A stretch of DNA of 64,000 nucleotides from Megasphaera coli (GTDB lineage: Bacteria > Bacillota > Negativicutes > Veillonellales > Megasphaeraceae), in NCBI RefSeq assembly GCF_900095855.1, contig NZ_FMIY01000002.1, positions 301,322-365,321 on the forward strand, given 5' to 3'. Positions 1 through 8,478 of this stretch are shown in pieces. The position numbers were made by a program, and so were the translations under genes. The notes below the pieces were generated by a model. It did not search any database, was not told the DNA's origin, and saw only the letters and a list, made by a program, of their open reading frames with translations. The first letter of the stretch is position 1; every line of letters starts with the position of its first letter.

Positions 1-129
1 TTCGGGACAGACGGGGATAAGGCGGATGTCCGACCTTTTTTGCAGAGCCGTAACGGCAGTATAGGTTTTCGATCTGCCGTCATAGCGACAGGCTTTGCCG
101 AGGAGGCAGGCGCTGATCAGGATATTCAT
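1..129 (-). CDS. DUF523 family protein, N-terminal fragment
   Basis: This minus-strand gene is cut by the left edge after 43 codons. The visible start reads MNILISACLLGKACRYDG, which matches the conserved beginning of DUF523 (YbbK-like) proteins, including the two early cysteines of the ACLLG...CRYDG signature; the fragment ends in a VCPE segment also typical of the family. The start codon is preceded by AAGGAG at a normal distance. The biochemical function of the family is not established. It is transcribed divergently from the HAD gene that starts at 261. Confidence 0.75.
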   Translation of the reverse strand, partial: MNILISACLLGKACRYDGRSKTYTAVTALQKRSDIRLIPVCPE

Positions 130-260
130 AAATGCGGCTCCTTCAAGAGTTTAAAAATAAACCCGTTCCGTTTTATCAAAAATTTGCGGGCTCCGACGTT
201 GTATGCCCGTCGCCATAATGATATCATACTAGAGTATGGACGGGTTAGGGGGAAGTATAT

Positions 261-920
261 ATGTTTAAACATATCCTGTTTGATTTGGACGGGACGCTGA
301 CGGAGTCACACGAAGGGATTGTAAAATCCATTGCCTACGCTTTGAAAAAGGAAGGCGAATCGACGGACGGGCGCCTGAACAAGGAAATCGTCATCGGGCC
401 GCCGCTCATGGTCACCTTTACGAAAACCTACGGCTTTCCCGAGAAAAAAGCGCGCCGATTATATGACTATTTTCAGGAGCGGTACGGTACAATCGGTCTT
501 TTTGAAAATAAACCGTATCCGGGTATCGGGGAACTCCTGCAATTCTTGCGGCAACGGGGCAGAAATTTATATATCGCCACGTCGAAGCCGCAGGTTCACG
601 CCCTTTCTATTTGCGACAGATTCGGCTTTTTGCCGTATTTAACGGAAATATGCGGTGCCGAAACGGGCGGTTCCGAAGACAAGGCCCGCATTATCGGGAA
701 TGTTCTCAATAAAATCGGTGATTATAAAAAGGCTGAAGTCGTCATGACGGGCGACAGGAAGTTTGATGTCCTGGGGGCGCGCAAAAACGGCATTGCCGTC
801 ATTAACGTCGGCTTCGGTTACGGCAGTGAAGCGGAGCGCCGTGAGTACGTGCCCGATTATTACGCGCCCACAGTGGACGCATTGCAGCATATATTGCTGG
901 GAGAAAAGGAGGAAAATTAA
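261..920 (+). CDS. HAD-family hydrolase, phosphoglycolate phosphatase-like
   Basis: A 219-residue cytoplasmic phosphatase of the HAD superfamily, subfamily IA. Motif I is FDLDGT at residues 7-12, with Asp8 as the expected nucleophile and Asp10 as the acid/base. Motif II lies in the IATSK segment near residue 109 and motif III/IV in the TGDRKFDVLGA segment near residue 163. A helical cap separates motif I from motif II. Members of this group act on phosphoglycolate, nucleotides or small phospho-sugars, and the sequence does not settle the substrate. A GGGGGA ribosome site lies just upstream. The stop codon overlaps the next start by one base, so it is probably translationally coupled to the M16 peptidase. 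Confidence 0.85.
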   Translation: MFKHILFDLDGTLTESHEGIVKSIAYALKKEGESTDGRLNKEIVIGPPLMVTFTKTYGFPEKKARRLYDYFQERYGTIGLFENKPYPGIGELLQFLRQRGRNLYIATSKPQVHALSICDRFGFLPYLTEICGAETGGSEDKARIIGNVLNKIGDYKKAEVVMTGDRKFDVLGARKNGIAVINVGFGYGSEAERREYVPDYYAPTVDALQHILLGEKEEN

Positions 921-3853
921 TGACATATAAAGAAGGTTGGCAGGCGGGAACAGTGCATCACGGATTCCGTATACATTCCGTCGAGTTTATTGATGAAGTA
1001 CAAAGCACGGCTTACGAAATGACGCACGAAAAGTCCGGTGCCGGCGTGTTTTATTTGGCAAATGACGACAATAACAAGGTTTTTTCCGTATCTTTTCGTA
1101 CAACTCCGACGGACAACACGGGTGTGCCCCATATTTGTGAGCACTCCGTCTTATGCGGCTCGCGGAAATTTCCGCTGAAAGAACCCTTTGTGGAACTCGT
1201 AAAAGGATCACTTAATACGTTTCTTAACGCCATGACTTTTCCCGATAAGACCATGTATCCCGTTGCCAGCTGCAACGCCGTCGACTTCAGGAATCTCATG
1301 GATGTGTATTTGGATGCCGTTTTTTTTCCTAATTTCCTCAAAGATCCGCAAATACTGCAGCAGGAAGGCTGGCATTATGAGCTGGACTCTCCCGACGGCC
1401 CCCTTACGTACAGCGGTGTCGTCTACAACGAAATGAAAGGCGTCTTCTCGTCGCCCGACTCACAATTGGACAGACATGTCATGCGGCATCTCTTCCCGGA
1501 TACGACGTACGGCGTCGAATCGGGCGGCTATCCCGACGACATTCCCAAGCTTACGCAGAAAGATTTCGTGGCCTTTCATAAGCGCTTTTACCATCCGTCG
1601 AACAGCTATATTTTCCTCTACGGCGATCTTGATATAGATGACACGCTCGCCTTTATGGACCGCGAATACTTGGGCACCTTTACGGCCATTGACGCACAGA
1701 CGGCCGTCCCGCGTCAGGCTTATCCGGGCCGTACGGTCAGGACCTACCCGTACGGCGTGGCATCGGGCGAAAAGACGGCCCGAAAGACGATGCATTCCTT
1801 GACTTACGTCATGGATGATGCCTTGGATCCCGTGCTGGGTCTTGCCGTCAAGGTTTTGACGTACGTCTTTCTTCAGTCCTCTGCGGCACCGCTTAAAAAA
1901 GCTTTTATCGATGCCGGCTTGGGCAAGGAAATTTCCGGCGATTTTCAGGACGGTATTTTGCAGCCTCTGTGGGGTATCAGCGTAGGCGGTTCGGAACCGG
2001 AGGCACAGAAAAAAATTCTGCCGCTCGTACAGGAGTTTTTTGGCCGCGTCGTAAAGGAGGGCATCGACAAAACACTTCTTACGGGCGCTCTCAACCGCTT
2101 GGAATTTCTCCTTCGCGAAGCGGACTTTGCCGGCCGCCCGAAGGGGCTTATTTACGGTATTCGCTGTATGGATACATGGCTCTACGGCAGACGGCCGGCT
2201 GAAGCGCTTCGCTACGAGGATGCGCTCAAAACTCTTCGTGCCGGCATCGGAACGAATTATTATGAAACAGTTATTGAAAAATATATTCTCAACAATCCCT
2301 ATTACGCTCTCATCTCCCTCGTGCCCGAGCCGGGCTTGACGGAAAAGCGCGAAGAAGATTTGGCGAAAAGCCTTGCCGCCTATAAGGAAACGTTGTCGCC
2401 CGAACAGTGCAGGCATATTATGGAAGCTGCGGCGGCCCTGAAAAAAAGACAGGAAACGCCCGACTCGGAAGAAGCATTGGCGACGATTCCCTCCTTGTCG
2501 CGCGACGACTTGGAAAAAGCGGTACAAGACGCCGTTGCCGTCGTTCATACGGGCGGTGACGTCCCCTTGTGTCATGTTGAAGCGGCGACGAACGGTATCA
2601 TCTATGTGAACGCCTACTTCGACCTGCGCGGTTTTACGCAGGAAGAGCTTCCCTACGTGTACCTTTTGAGCGACGTTCTCGGCGACTTGGATACACAAAG
2701 CCGCACTTACGGCGAATTGGCAACTCTTGCGGACCTTCATACGGGCGGTATCTCCTACACCGTCGGCTCACAGGCCCTCATGAACGATCCGGCGGAGTAT
2801 ATACCGTACTTCCGCATCAGGGCGAAGGCTCTTACGCGTAATACACATAAGCTCATCGCCTTGCTGCAGGAGATTACGGGCCGGACGGTTTTCACCGGCG
2901 GTTCCCGCCTGGCCGAGCTCATAGAAGAAGATAAAACCGGCTGGGATGCCGATGCCTTTCGCAACGGACAGACACTCGTTACGAAGCGTCTTCTCTCGTA
3001 TGTATCGCAAGGAGCGGCTTTTGCCGATGCAGGTGAGCTGTCGTATTATCGTTTTATTGCGGAACTCGCTGCCGTTATCCGCGAAACTTCGGTCCAAGCG
3101 GGCGATAAGCTGGCGAAGGTTATGAAAAAACTCTTCGTCCGCGCCCGCATGACTGTCGCCGTAACGGGCGGCGATGCGGAACAAGAAGCTCTCGCAGCGG
3201 CTTTGCCGCAGTGGCTCGAAGCCATGCCCGTCGGCGAAGCGGGCGGCGAGAACGTTCACTTTGAACTTACGCGTAAGAATGAGGGCATCATGACGAGCGG
3301 CAAGGTGCAGTACGTCGCCAAGGGCGGCAACTTCCGCAAACACGGCTACGACTATACGGGTTCCATGGCCGTATTGACGACGATTCTGCAATACGAGTAC
3401 TTGTGGATTAAGGTGCGCGTTCAAGGCGGCGCATACGGCGCTCATACGCGTTTTTCCCACACGGGGGATATGGTCTTCTGCTCCTACCGCGATCCGAATT
3501 TGGCCGATACGATACGCATATACGACGATTTGCCGGAATACCTGGAAAATTTCAACGTTTCCGACAGGGAAATGACGAAGTACATTATCGGCACGCTAAG
3601 CCGGATTGATATCCCCTTTACGCCGCAGTCGCGCACGGCGACGGCCATGGCCAATTACTTCGGTAAAAGCACGACGGCGGACAAACAGAAGCGGCGCGAT
3701 CAGCTGCTGGCGACGACGGCTGCGGATATTCGCGCCTTGGCACCTCTCGTGAAAGCCGTTATGGATGACAATAACCTTTGCGTTATGGGCAGCGAAACGA
3801 AGATAAAAGAAGCGGCCGGACTTTTTTCGGCAGTCGTTTCCCTGCCTGATTAG
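920..3853 (+). CDS. M16C-family metallopeptidase (presequence-protease-like)
   Basis: A 977-residue zinc metalloprotease of the insulinase/pitrilysin clan. The inverted zinc motif HxxEH is seen as HICEH at residues 71-75, and the third metal ligand is most likely Glu171 in the YNEMKG segment about 96 residues later. The length fits a single-chain M16C enzyme (PreP/Cym1 type), built from two catalytic-like halves joined by a linker that close around short peptides. No signal peptide is present, so it probably degrades peptides in the cytoplasm. The start overlaps the stop of the HAD gene by one base. Confidence 0.9.
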   Translation: MTYKEGWQAGTVHHGFRIHSVEFIDEVQSTAYEMTHEKSGAGVFYLANDDNNKVFSVSFRTTPTDNTGVPHICEHSVLCGSRKFPLKEPFVELVKGSLNTFLNAMTFPDKTMYPVASCNAVDFRNLMDVYLDAVFFPNFLKDPQILQQEGWHYELDSPDGPLTYSGVVYNEMKGVFSSPDSQLDRHVMRHLFPDTTYGVESGGYPDDIPKLTQKDFVAFHKRFYHPSNSYIFLYGDLDIDDTLAFMDREYLGTFTAIDAQTAVPRQAYPGRTVRTYPYGVASGEKTARKTMHSLTYVMDDALDPVLGLAVKVLTYVFLQSSAAPLKKAFIDAGLGKEISGDFQDGILQPLWGISVGGSEPEAQKKILPLVQEFFGRVVKEGIDKTLLTGALNRLEFLLREADFAGRPKGLIYGIRCMDTWLYGRRPAEALRYEDALKTLRAGIGTNYYETVIEKYILNNPYYALISLVPEPGLTEKREEDLAKSLAAYKETLSPEQCRHIMEAAAALKKRQETPDSEEALATIPSLSRDDLEKAVQDAVAVVHTGGDVPLCHVEAATNGIIYVNAYFDLRGFTQEELPYVYLLSDVLGDLDTQSRTYGELATLADLHTGGISYTVGSQALMNDPAEYIPYFRIRAKALTRNTHKLIALLQEITGRTVFTGGSRLAELIEEDKTGWDADAFRNGQTLVTKRLLSYVSQGAAFADAGELSYYRFIAELAAVIRETSVQAGDKLAKVMKKLFVRARMTVAVTGGDAEQEALAAALPQWLEAMPVGEAGGENVHFELTRKNEGIMTSGKVQYVAKGGNFRKHGYDYTGSMAVLTTILQYEYLWIKVRVQGGAYGAHTRFSHTGDMVFCSYRDPNLADTIRIYDDLPEYLENFNVSDREMTKYIIGTLSRIDIPFTPQSRTATAMANYFGKSTTADKQKRRDQLLATTAADIRALAPLVKAVMDDNNLCVMGSETKIKEAAGLFSAVVSLPD

Positions 3854-3861
3854 AGGGCATT

Positions 3862-4818
3862 ATGCGTTGTCGTTTTGCGCCGAGTCCTACGGGATACATG
3901 CATTTGGGCAATGTCTGGACGGCCCTTCTCTGTTGGCTGCAGGCGAGGCGGGGCGGCGGTACGCTGGTTCTGCGTATTGAAGATATTGATGAGGGGCGGT
4001 CGAAAAAAGAATATACGCGTGCCATCATGGAAGATCTGACGTTTCTCGGCCTCGACCGGGATGAAGGACCCGATGCGGGCGGGCCGTACGGGCCGTATCG
4101 GCAGCAGGAACGGTATAATCTGTATGAGGCGGCCATTGAACGGTTAAAGCGGCTGAATCTCGTCTATCCCTGTTATTGCAGCCGTGCCAGAATTATGGCC
4201 GTCAGCGGCGCGCCTCATGAAGGAGAGCTGAGTGTATACGACGGCCGTTGTTACGGCCTGACCGAGACGGAGCGGCGGCGACAGCGAAAAAAGCCTTCTC
4301 TCAGGCTGCATGTGCCGGAGCGAAGCATCTCCTTTACGGACGGTTTATACGGTCTCCGGGAAGAGTACTTGCCCACGAAGTGCGGTGACTTTGTCATTCG
4401 CCGCGCCGACGGCATGTATGCCTATCAGCTGGCCGTCACCGTCGATGACGGCGCCATGGGAATTACTCATGTCCTGCGCGGCAGAGATCTCCTCGGTTCA
4501 ACGGGACGGCAGATTCTTTTGTCGTCTTATCTCGGTTATCAAACGCCGGAATACACGCATGTACCTCTTCTCGTCGACTGTGCGGGGCACCGTCTCTCCA
4601 AGCGTCAACACGGTATTACGGTGCGTGAACTGCGGGCCGAAGGTATTACGGGGCGACAAATTCTTTCGTATCTTGCCTATAAGGGCGGCCTCGTTCATGA
4701 GGCATGCCTCTATGATCCGGACCGGTTGGTGCAACAGTTTGATATCCGCAATATCGGTGTGAAAGATATTGTCATAGACGCCGACCCCATAGAGGCCATT
4801 AAATATTTCGGACACTGA
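3862..4818 (+). CDS. gluQ: Glutamyl-Q tRNA(Asp) synthetase
   Basis: A 318-residue paralogue of the glutamyl-tRNA synthetase catalytic domain without an anticodon-binding domain. This family charges glutamate onto the queuosine base of tRNA(Asp). The class I signature appears as APSPTGYMHLGN at residues 6-17 and the KMSKS equivalent as RLSKRQH. A zinc site of the GluQ type is suggested by CYC followed by YDGRC near residues 110-130. Full-length GltX is about 480-500 residues, so the short length supports GluQ. It follows the M16 peptidase by eight bases and ends at a strong terminator. Confidence 0.9.
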   Translation: MRCRFAPSPTGYMHLGNVWTALLCWLQARRGGGTLVLRIEDIDEGRSKKEYTRAIMEDLTFLGLDRDEGPDAGGPYGPYRQQERYNLYEAAIERLKRLNLVYPCYCSRARIMAVSGAPHEGELSVYDGRCYGLTETERRRQRKKPSLRLHVPERSISFTDGLYGLREEYLPTKCGDFVIRRADGMYAYQLAVTVDDGAMGITHVLRGRDLLGSTGRQILLSSYLGYQTPEYTHVPLLVDCAGHRLSKRQHGITVRELRAEGITGRQILSYLAYKGGLVHEACLYDPDRLVQQFDIRNIGVKDIVIDADPIEAIKYFGH

Positions 4819-4819
4819 A

Positions 4820-4859
4820 AAAAAGAAGTATGGCAGAAAAAGCCATGCTTCTTTTTTTG
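4820..4859 (+). terminator. Rho-independent terminator after gluQ
   Basis: AGAAGTATGGC and GCCATGCTTCT pair around a short A-rich loop and are followed by seven T residues. The hairpin starts directly after the gluQ stop and closes the first transcription unit. Confidence 0.9.
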
Positions 4860-5028
4860 TGTTTTCACAGGTAAAAAGAAAAAATTTTTCTTCCTGAATG
4901 AAAACCATATATAGTATGTAAAATTAAAAAACAGAAAAAAATATACTATATTTGTAAAAATAAATACGGAAGAGCTACCATGAATCGCATGGTTATCGGA
5001 AAAATCGGGAAAATTTTTTCTATTTTTG

Positions 5029-5058
5029 TTGTCATAAAGTGTTTGATTGTGGTAGAAT
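5029..5058 (+). promoter_or_regulatory. Sigma-A promoter of the mraZ/dcw operon
   Basis: TTGTCA at 5029-5034 and TAGAAT at 5053-5058 are separated by 18 bases. The 170 bases upstream (4860-5028) are AT-rich and contain no gene; nothing else is recognisable there. Confidence 0.7.
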
Positions 5059-5074
5059 GTGGTGAAAAGTGAAA
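5037..5074 (+). promoter_or_regulatory. Four direct GTG boxes with 10-bp period: predicted MraZ operator
   Basis: GTG occurs at 5039, 5049, 5059 and 5069, exactly ten bases apart, in the units AAAGTGTTTG, ATTGTGGTAG, AATGTGGTGA and AAAGTGAAAC. MraZ proteins are known to bind arrays of short direct repeats with this period upstream of their own gene (TGGG-type in enterobacteria, AAAGTG-type in Mycoplasma). The array overlaps the -10 element and transcription start, so autorepression is the expected outcome. Assignment to MraZ is inferred from position and spacing. Confidence 0.75.
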
Positions 5075-5103
5075 CTAAAATGTGAAAGGAGGCCGAGAGT
5101 CCG

Positions 5104-5544
5104 ATGTTTATGGGAGAATACGCGCACACAGTCGACGCGAAAGGCCGGGTCATTATGCCGGCAAAATTTCGGGAAGAATTGGGCGCAACCTTTGTCGTTA
5201 CACGCGGACTCGAAGGCTGCCTTTCCGTTTATACACAAGAAGCGTGGGCACAATTTGCGGAAAGCGTGAAAAAATTGCAGGCTTCCAAAGAAAATGTGCG
5301 CGCTTTTAAACGGTTTCTCTTCGGCAGCGCTGCCGAACTGGAATTTGATAAGCAGGGACGCATTCTGATTCCTGCGACACTGCGTGATTATGGAAAACTC
5401 ATAAAAGATGTTGTCGTTCTCGGCACGGGAGACAAAATAGAAATTTGGAGTAAAGAAGCCTATGAAGTCTATGCCGCTAAAACGGTACCCGCTATGGAAG
5501 CGATAGCTGAAAGTCTGGACAGTATCGGCGATCTGGATTTTTAG
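5104..5544 (+). CDS. mraZ: Transcriptional regulator MraZ
   Basis: A 146-residue protein of normal MraZ length with two AbrB-like half-domains. The first carries the DAKGRVIMPAKFR signature at residues 12-24 and the second the matching DKQGRILIPATLR at about residues 81-93. MraZ forms ring-shaped oligomers that bind repeat arrays in front of the division and cell-wall operon. An AGGAGG ribosome site at 5088-5093 supports this start. It is the first gene of the dcw operon, and a candidate operator array lies directly upstream. Confidence 0.97.
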   Translation: MFMGEYAHTVDAKGRVIMPAKFREELGATFVVTRGLEGCLSVYTQEAWAQFAESVKKLQASKENVRAFKRFLFGSAAELEFDKQGRILIPATLRDYGKLIKDVVVLGTGDKIEIWSKEAYEVYAAKTVPAMEAIAESLDSIGDLDF

Positions 5545-5552
5545 GAGGGACC

Positions 5553-6485
5553 ATGGCATTTCATCATCTTTCCGTACTCCGCAATGAAACTGTCCGTGCT
5601 CTCGTCGGTGATGTGGCCGGCATCTATGTGGACTGTACCTTAGGCGGCGGCGGCCACAGCTTTGCCTTGGCGGAGCTTCTTGCACCGGAAGCAATCATTA
5701 TCGGCCTCGATCAGGACGGCGATGCCGTTGCGGCGGCAAGCGAGCGCATGAAAAATGTACCTTGTAGGTTTATTCCCGTGCGGCGCAATTTCCGTTACTT
5801 GGGAGAAACCTTGGATGAGCTGGGAATAGACCGTGCAGACGGCATCATGTTTGATTTGGGAGTATCCAGCTATCAGCTTGACACGCCGGAGCGGGGGTTT
5901 TCTTATCAGCACGACGGGCCCCTCGACATGAGGATGGACACAAACGGGCGCAAGAACGCCTGCGATGTGGTCAACACGTATAGTGAGGCCGACTTATACC
6001 GTATTATTAAGGACTACGGTGAAGAACGGTGGGCCGGGCGAATTGCGAATTTCATCGTGACGGCGCGGCAAGAGGCTCCTATTTCCCGGACGGAAGAACT
6101 GGTACGGATTATAAAAAAAGCCGTGCCTGCAGGGGCCAGGAAAGACGGCCCTCATCCGGCAAAGCGGACCTTTCAGGCCATTCGCATCGAAGTGAATGAA
6201 GAACTGGCCATTTTGAAAGAAGCCATTGGAACTGCGGCGGAGCGATTGAAGCCGGGCGGCCGCATAGCCGTCATTACCTTCCATTCCTTGGAAGACCGCA
6301 TTGCCAAGCAGACCTTAAAGCGCTTGGCGGCGAATTGTATTTGTCCGCCCGATATGCCCGTTTGTACGTGCGGACACAGGGCGGTGCTGAAAGTAAGCGG
6401 GAAAGCCGTTTTCCCGTCGGCAGACGAACTGACGGCCAATCCGCGGGCGCGAAGCGCAAAATTACGTATAGGTACGCGTATATAA
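5553..6485 (+). CDS. rsmH: 16S rRNA (cytosine-1402-N4)-methyltransferase
   Basis: A 310-residue SAM-dependent methyltransferase that modifies C1402 in the ribosomal P site. The opening FHHLSVLRNETV and the SAM-binding CTLGGGGHS motif at about residues 30-38 are diagnostic, as are DLGVSSYQLD and the C-terminal FHSLEDRIAKQ and RSAKLR segments. It follows mraZ by eight bases behind an AGGAGG site, the standard order for the dcw cluster. Confidence 0.97.
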   Translation: MAFHHLSVLRNETVRALVGDVAGIYVDCTLGGGGHSFALAELLAPEAIIIGLDQDGDAVAAASERMKNVPCRFIPVRRNFRYLGETLDELGIDRADGIMFDLGVSSYQLDTPERGFSYQHDGPLDMRMDTNGRKNACDVVNTYSEADLYRIIKDYGEERWAGRIANFIVTARQEAPISRTEELVRIIKKAVPAGARKDGPHPAKRTFQAIRIEVNEELAILKEAIGTAAERLKPGGRIAVITFHSLEDRIAKQTLKRLAANCICPPDMPVCTCGHRAVLKVSGKAVFPSADELTANPRARSAKLRIGTRI

Positions 6486-6533
6486 GGTAATGTAATTATC
6501 CCTAATTGTTGAAGAAATGGATGTGTTGGCATT

Positions 6534-6896
6534 ATGTTGGCAAGAAAAGCGGGTTATATAGGATATGAAGGCAGCCGCAGTGTCGCCGTACCTGCCGGCA
6601 GGGAGCGACAAAAGTTTAATCAGCTCGTTTTCAAGACCCTGTTTGCCGTCTTCTTAATTGCTTTTTTCCTTATCGTCTACGTTGCTCTGTCGGCGGCGCG
6701 AACCGATTACGGCTATTCGCTCATGCAGGAAAAACGGCAGGTCCAGCAATTACAACGGGATAACGAAATATTACGTGTCGAAATAGCCAAGCTCGAATCG
6801 CCGGAGCGCATTTACAAGACGGCGACGGAAGAGTTGGGCATGGTAGTACCGACGAAGGTTTTATACAAACGACATGCCGGCTCAACACAATCATAA
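6534..6896 (+). CDS. ftsL: Cell division protein FtsL/DivIC-like
   Basis: A 120-residue single-pass membrane protein. A basic cytoplasmic N-terminus of about 30 residues is followed by a hydrophobic segment at about residues 34-54 and then a heptad-rich extracytoplasmic stretch (residues 60-95) that should form the short coiled coil of FtsL/DivIC. FtsL joins FtsQ and FtsB in the divisome. Its sequence is poorly conserved, so position between rsmH and murE is a main argument. The usual next gene, ftsI, is absent. The ribosome site is weak. Confidence 0.8.
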   Translation: MLARKAGYIGYEGSRSVAVPAGRERQKFNQLVFKTLFAVFLIAFFLIVYVALSAARTDYGYSLMQEKRQVQQLQRDNEILRVEIAKLESPERIYKTATEELGMVVPTKVLYKRHAGSTQS

Positions 6897-6973
6897 GGAC
6901 GAAACGGGCAGCCTTTTTATAAGGCTGCTATTGTTGTTTGCCGAACGGTCGTCGAACGGGAGGGACAGAGAAA

Positions 6974-8476
6974 GTGAAAACAGTCAGAGAACTTTGTAAG
7001 GAAATTAAAGGCAGTTACAATATAGAAGGCAATGCCTCTTCAGTAATATGCGGCATCTCCGCCGATTCCCGAAAAATCGAAAAAGGGTACCTCTTCGTCT
7101 GCATTGCGGGCTTTCACGTAGACGGAGCTTCCTTTGCGGGGCAGGCTGTCGAAAAGGGTGCCGTTGCCGTCTTGACGACGAAACACCTGGATTTGCCGCA
7201 GCAGATTACGCAGATCACGGTAGCCGATATTCACGCGGCCTTGGAAGACATGGTTCCTTTTTTCTACGGCTATCCCGGCAAAGCCATGCGTATGATCGGT
7301 GTTACAGGTACGAACGGCAAGACGACGACGTCTCATATTATCGCCCACATCCTTCGTGCTGCAGGTTATCACGTCGGTGTCATCGGTACGATACACGCTC
7401 TTATTGATGATGAAGAATTGGAAATTCATAATACGACGCCGGACGTCGTGGAACTGCAGGAATTACTGGCCCTTATGCAGAAAAAGGGCATGGATTACGT
7501 CGTCATGGAGGTATCCAGCCATGCCCTGACCTTGAATCGCGTGGCCGGCATTGAGTACGATACGGCGGTCTTTACGAACTTGACGCAGGATCACCTGGAT
7601 TTTCATAAGAGCTTTGAAAATTACGTAGCTGCAAAAGCACGGCTCTTCTCGGGTCTTACGGCGGAAGATCCGGTCAAAGAAAACAAGACGGCCGTTATCA
7701 ACATTGATGATCCTCATGCGGCGGAAATTATGAAGGCTACGCGCTGCAAGGTGCTTACATACGGAGTGGAAAAGAAAGCGGAGCTGTACGGCACCGACTT
7801 GCATGTCGGCTTAAAGAGTTCTTCCTTCCGGATTGCGGGACCCTTCGGCAAACTGGCCCTGCATATGCGCATTACGGGACTTTTCAACGTTTACAATACT
7901 CTCGCCGCCGTCGGTGCCGCTTATGCCGAAGGCATTGCGACGGATGTCATCGACAAGGCCATTCAGACCTTTCACTCCGTGCCGGGCCGCTTTGAGCCCG
8001 TCGAAGGAGGTCAGGATTTTGCCGTCGTTGTCGATTACGCTCACACACCGGACAGTCTGGAAAAAGCCCTGACCACAGCGCGTGCCATGAAGCCGAACCG
8101 CCTCATTGCCGTCTTCGGCTGCGGCGGTGACAGAGATCGGACGAAGCGTCCCGTTATGGGCCGAATCGGCGCCGAATTTGCGGACATTCCTATTGTTACG
8201 TCCGACAATCCCCGCTCGGAGGATCCGGAGTTTATCGTGTCCGAAGTGGAAGCCGGCGTAAAAGCGGGTCTGAAAGAAGGACAACATTACGAAGTTATCG
8301 TCGATCGCCGTGCCGCCATTACGCGTGCCGTTGAAATGGCGTCCGACGGCGATCTCGTTCTTATTGCCGGAAAAGGACATGAAACGTATCAAATATTGAA
8401 AGACGGTACCGTACACTTTGATGATCGGGAAGTTGCCCTCGAAGCGGTGCGGCAGGTGCAGATAAAGGGGAGATAG
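6974..8476 (+). CDS. murE: UDP-MurNAc-L-Ala-D-Glu--meso-diaminopimelate ligase
   Basis: A 500-residue Mur ligase that adds the third amino acid to the peptidoglycan stem. The ATP loop is GVTGTNGKTTTSH and the specificity loop reads DNPR (about residue 413), the motif of enzymes that use meso-diaminopimelate; lysine-type enzymes differ here. The GTG at 6974 is chosen as start because GGAGGG at 6959-6964 lies nine bases before it; an in-frame ATG at 6938 lacks such a site. murF follows two bases after the stop. Confidence 0.95.
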   Translation: MKTVRELCKEIKGSYNIEGNASSVICGISADSRKIEKGYLFVCIAGFHVDGASFAGQAVEKGAVAVLTTKHLDLPQQITQITVADIHAALEDMVPFFYGYPGKAMRMIGVTGTNGKTTTSHIIAHILRAAGYHVGVIGTIHALIDDEELEIHNTTPDVVELQELLALMQKKGMDYVVMEVSSHALTLNRVAGIEYDTAVFTNLTQDHLDFHKSFENYVAAKARLFSGLTAEDPVKENKTAVINIDDPHAAEIMKATRCKVLTYGVEKKAELYGTDLHVGLKSSSFRIAGPFGKLALHMRITGLFNVYNTLAAVGAAYAEGIATDVIDKAIQTFHSVPGRFEPVEGGQDFAVVVDYAHTPDSLEKALTTARAMKPNRLIAVFGCGGDRDRTKRPVMGRIGAEFADIPIVTSDNPRSEDPEFIVSEVEAGVKAGLKEGQHYEVIVDRRAAITRAVEMASDGDLVLIAGKGHETYQILKDGTVHFDDREVALEAVRQVQIKGR

Positions 8477-8478
8477 AC

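Noticed and set aside
40-300. Plus-strand open frame of 86 codons at the left edge
   Set aside because: It overlaps the DUF523 start region on the minus strand and the start of the HAD gene, and has no ribosome site.
1460-2740. 426-codon open frame on the minus strand opposite the M16 peptidase
   Set aside because: Same shadow effect; the sense strand has the HxxEH zinc motif and full family length.
3862-4818. Full glutamyl-tRNA synthetase (gltX)
   Set aside because: Too short and without an anticodon-binding domain; the Cys-Tyr-Cys zinc pattern fits GluQ.
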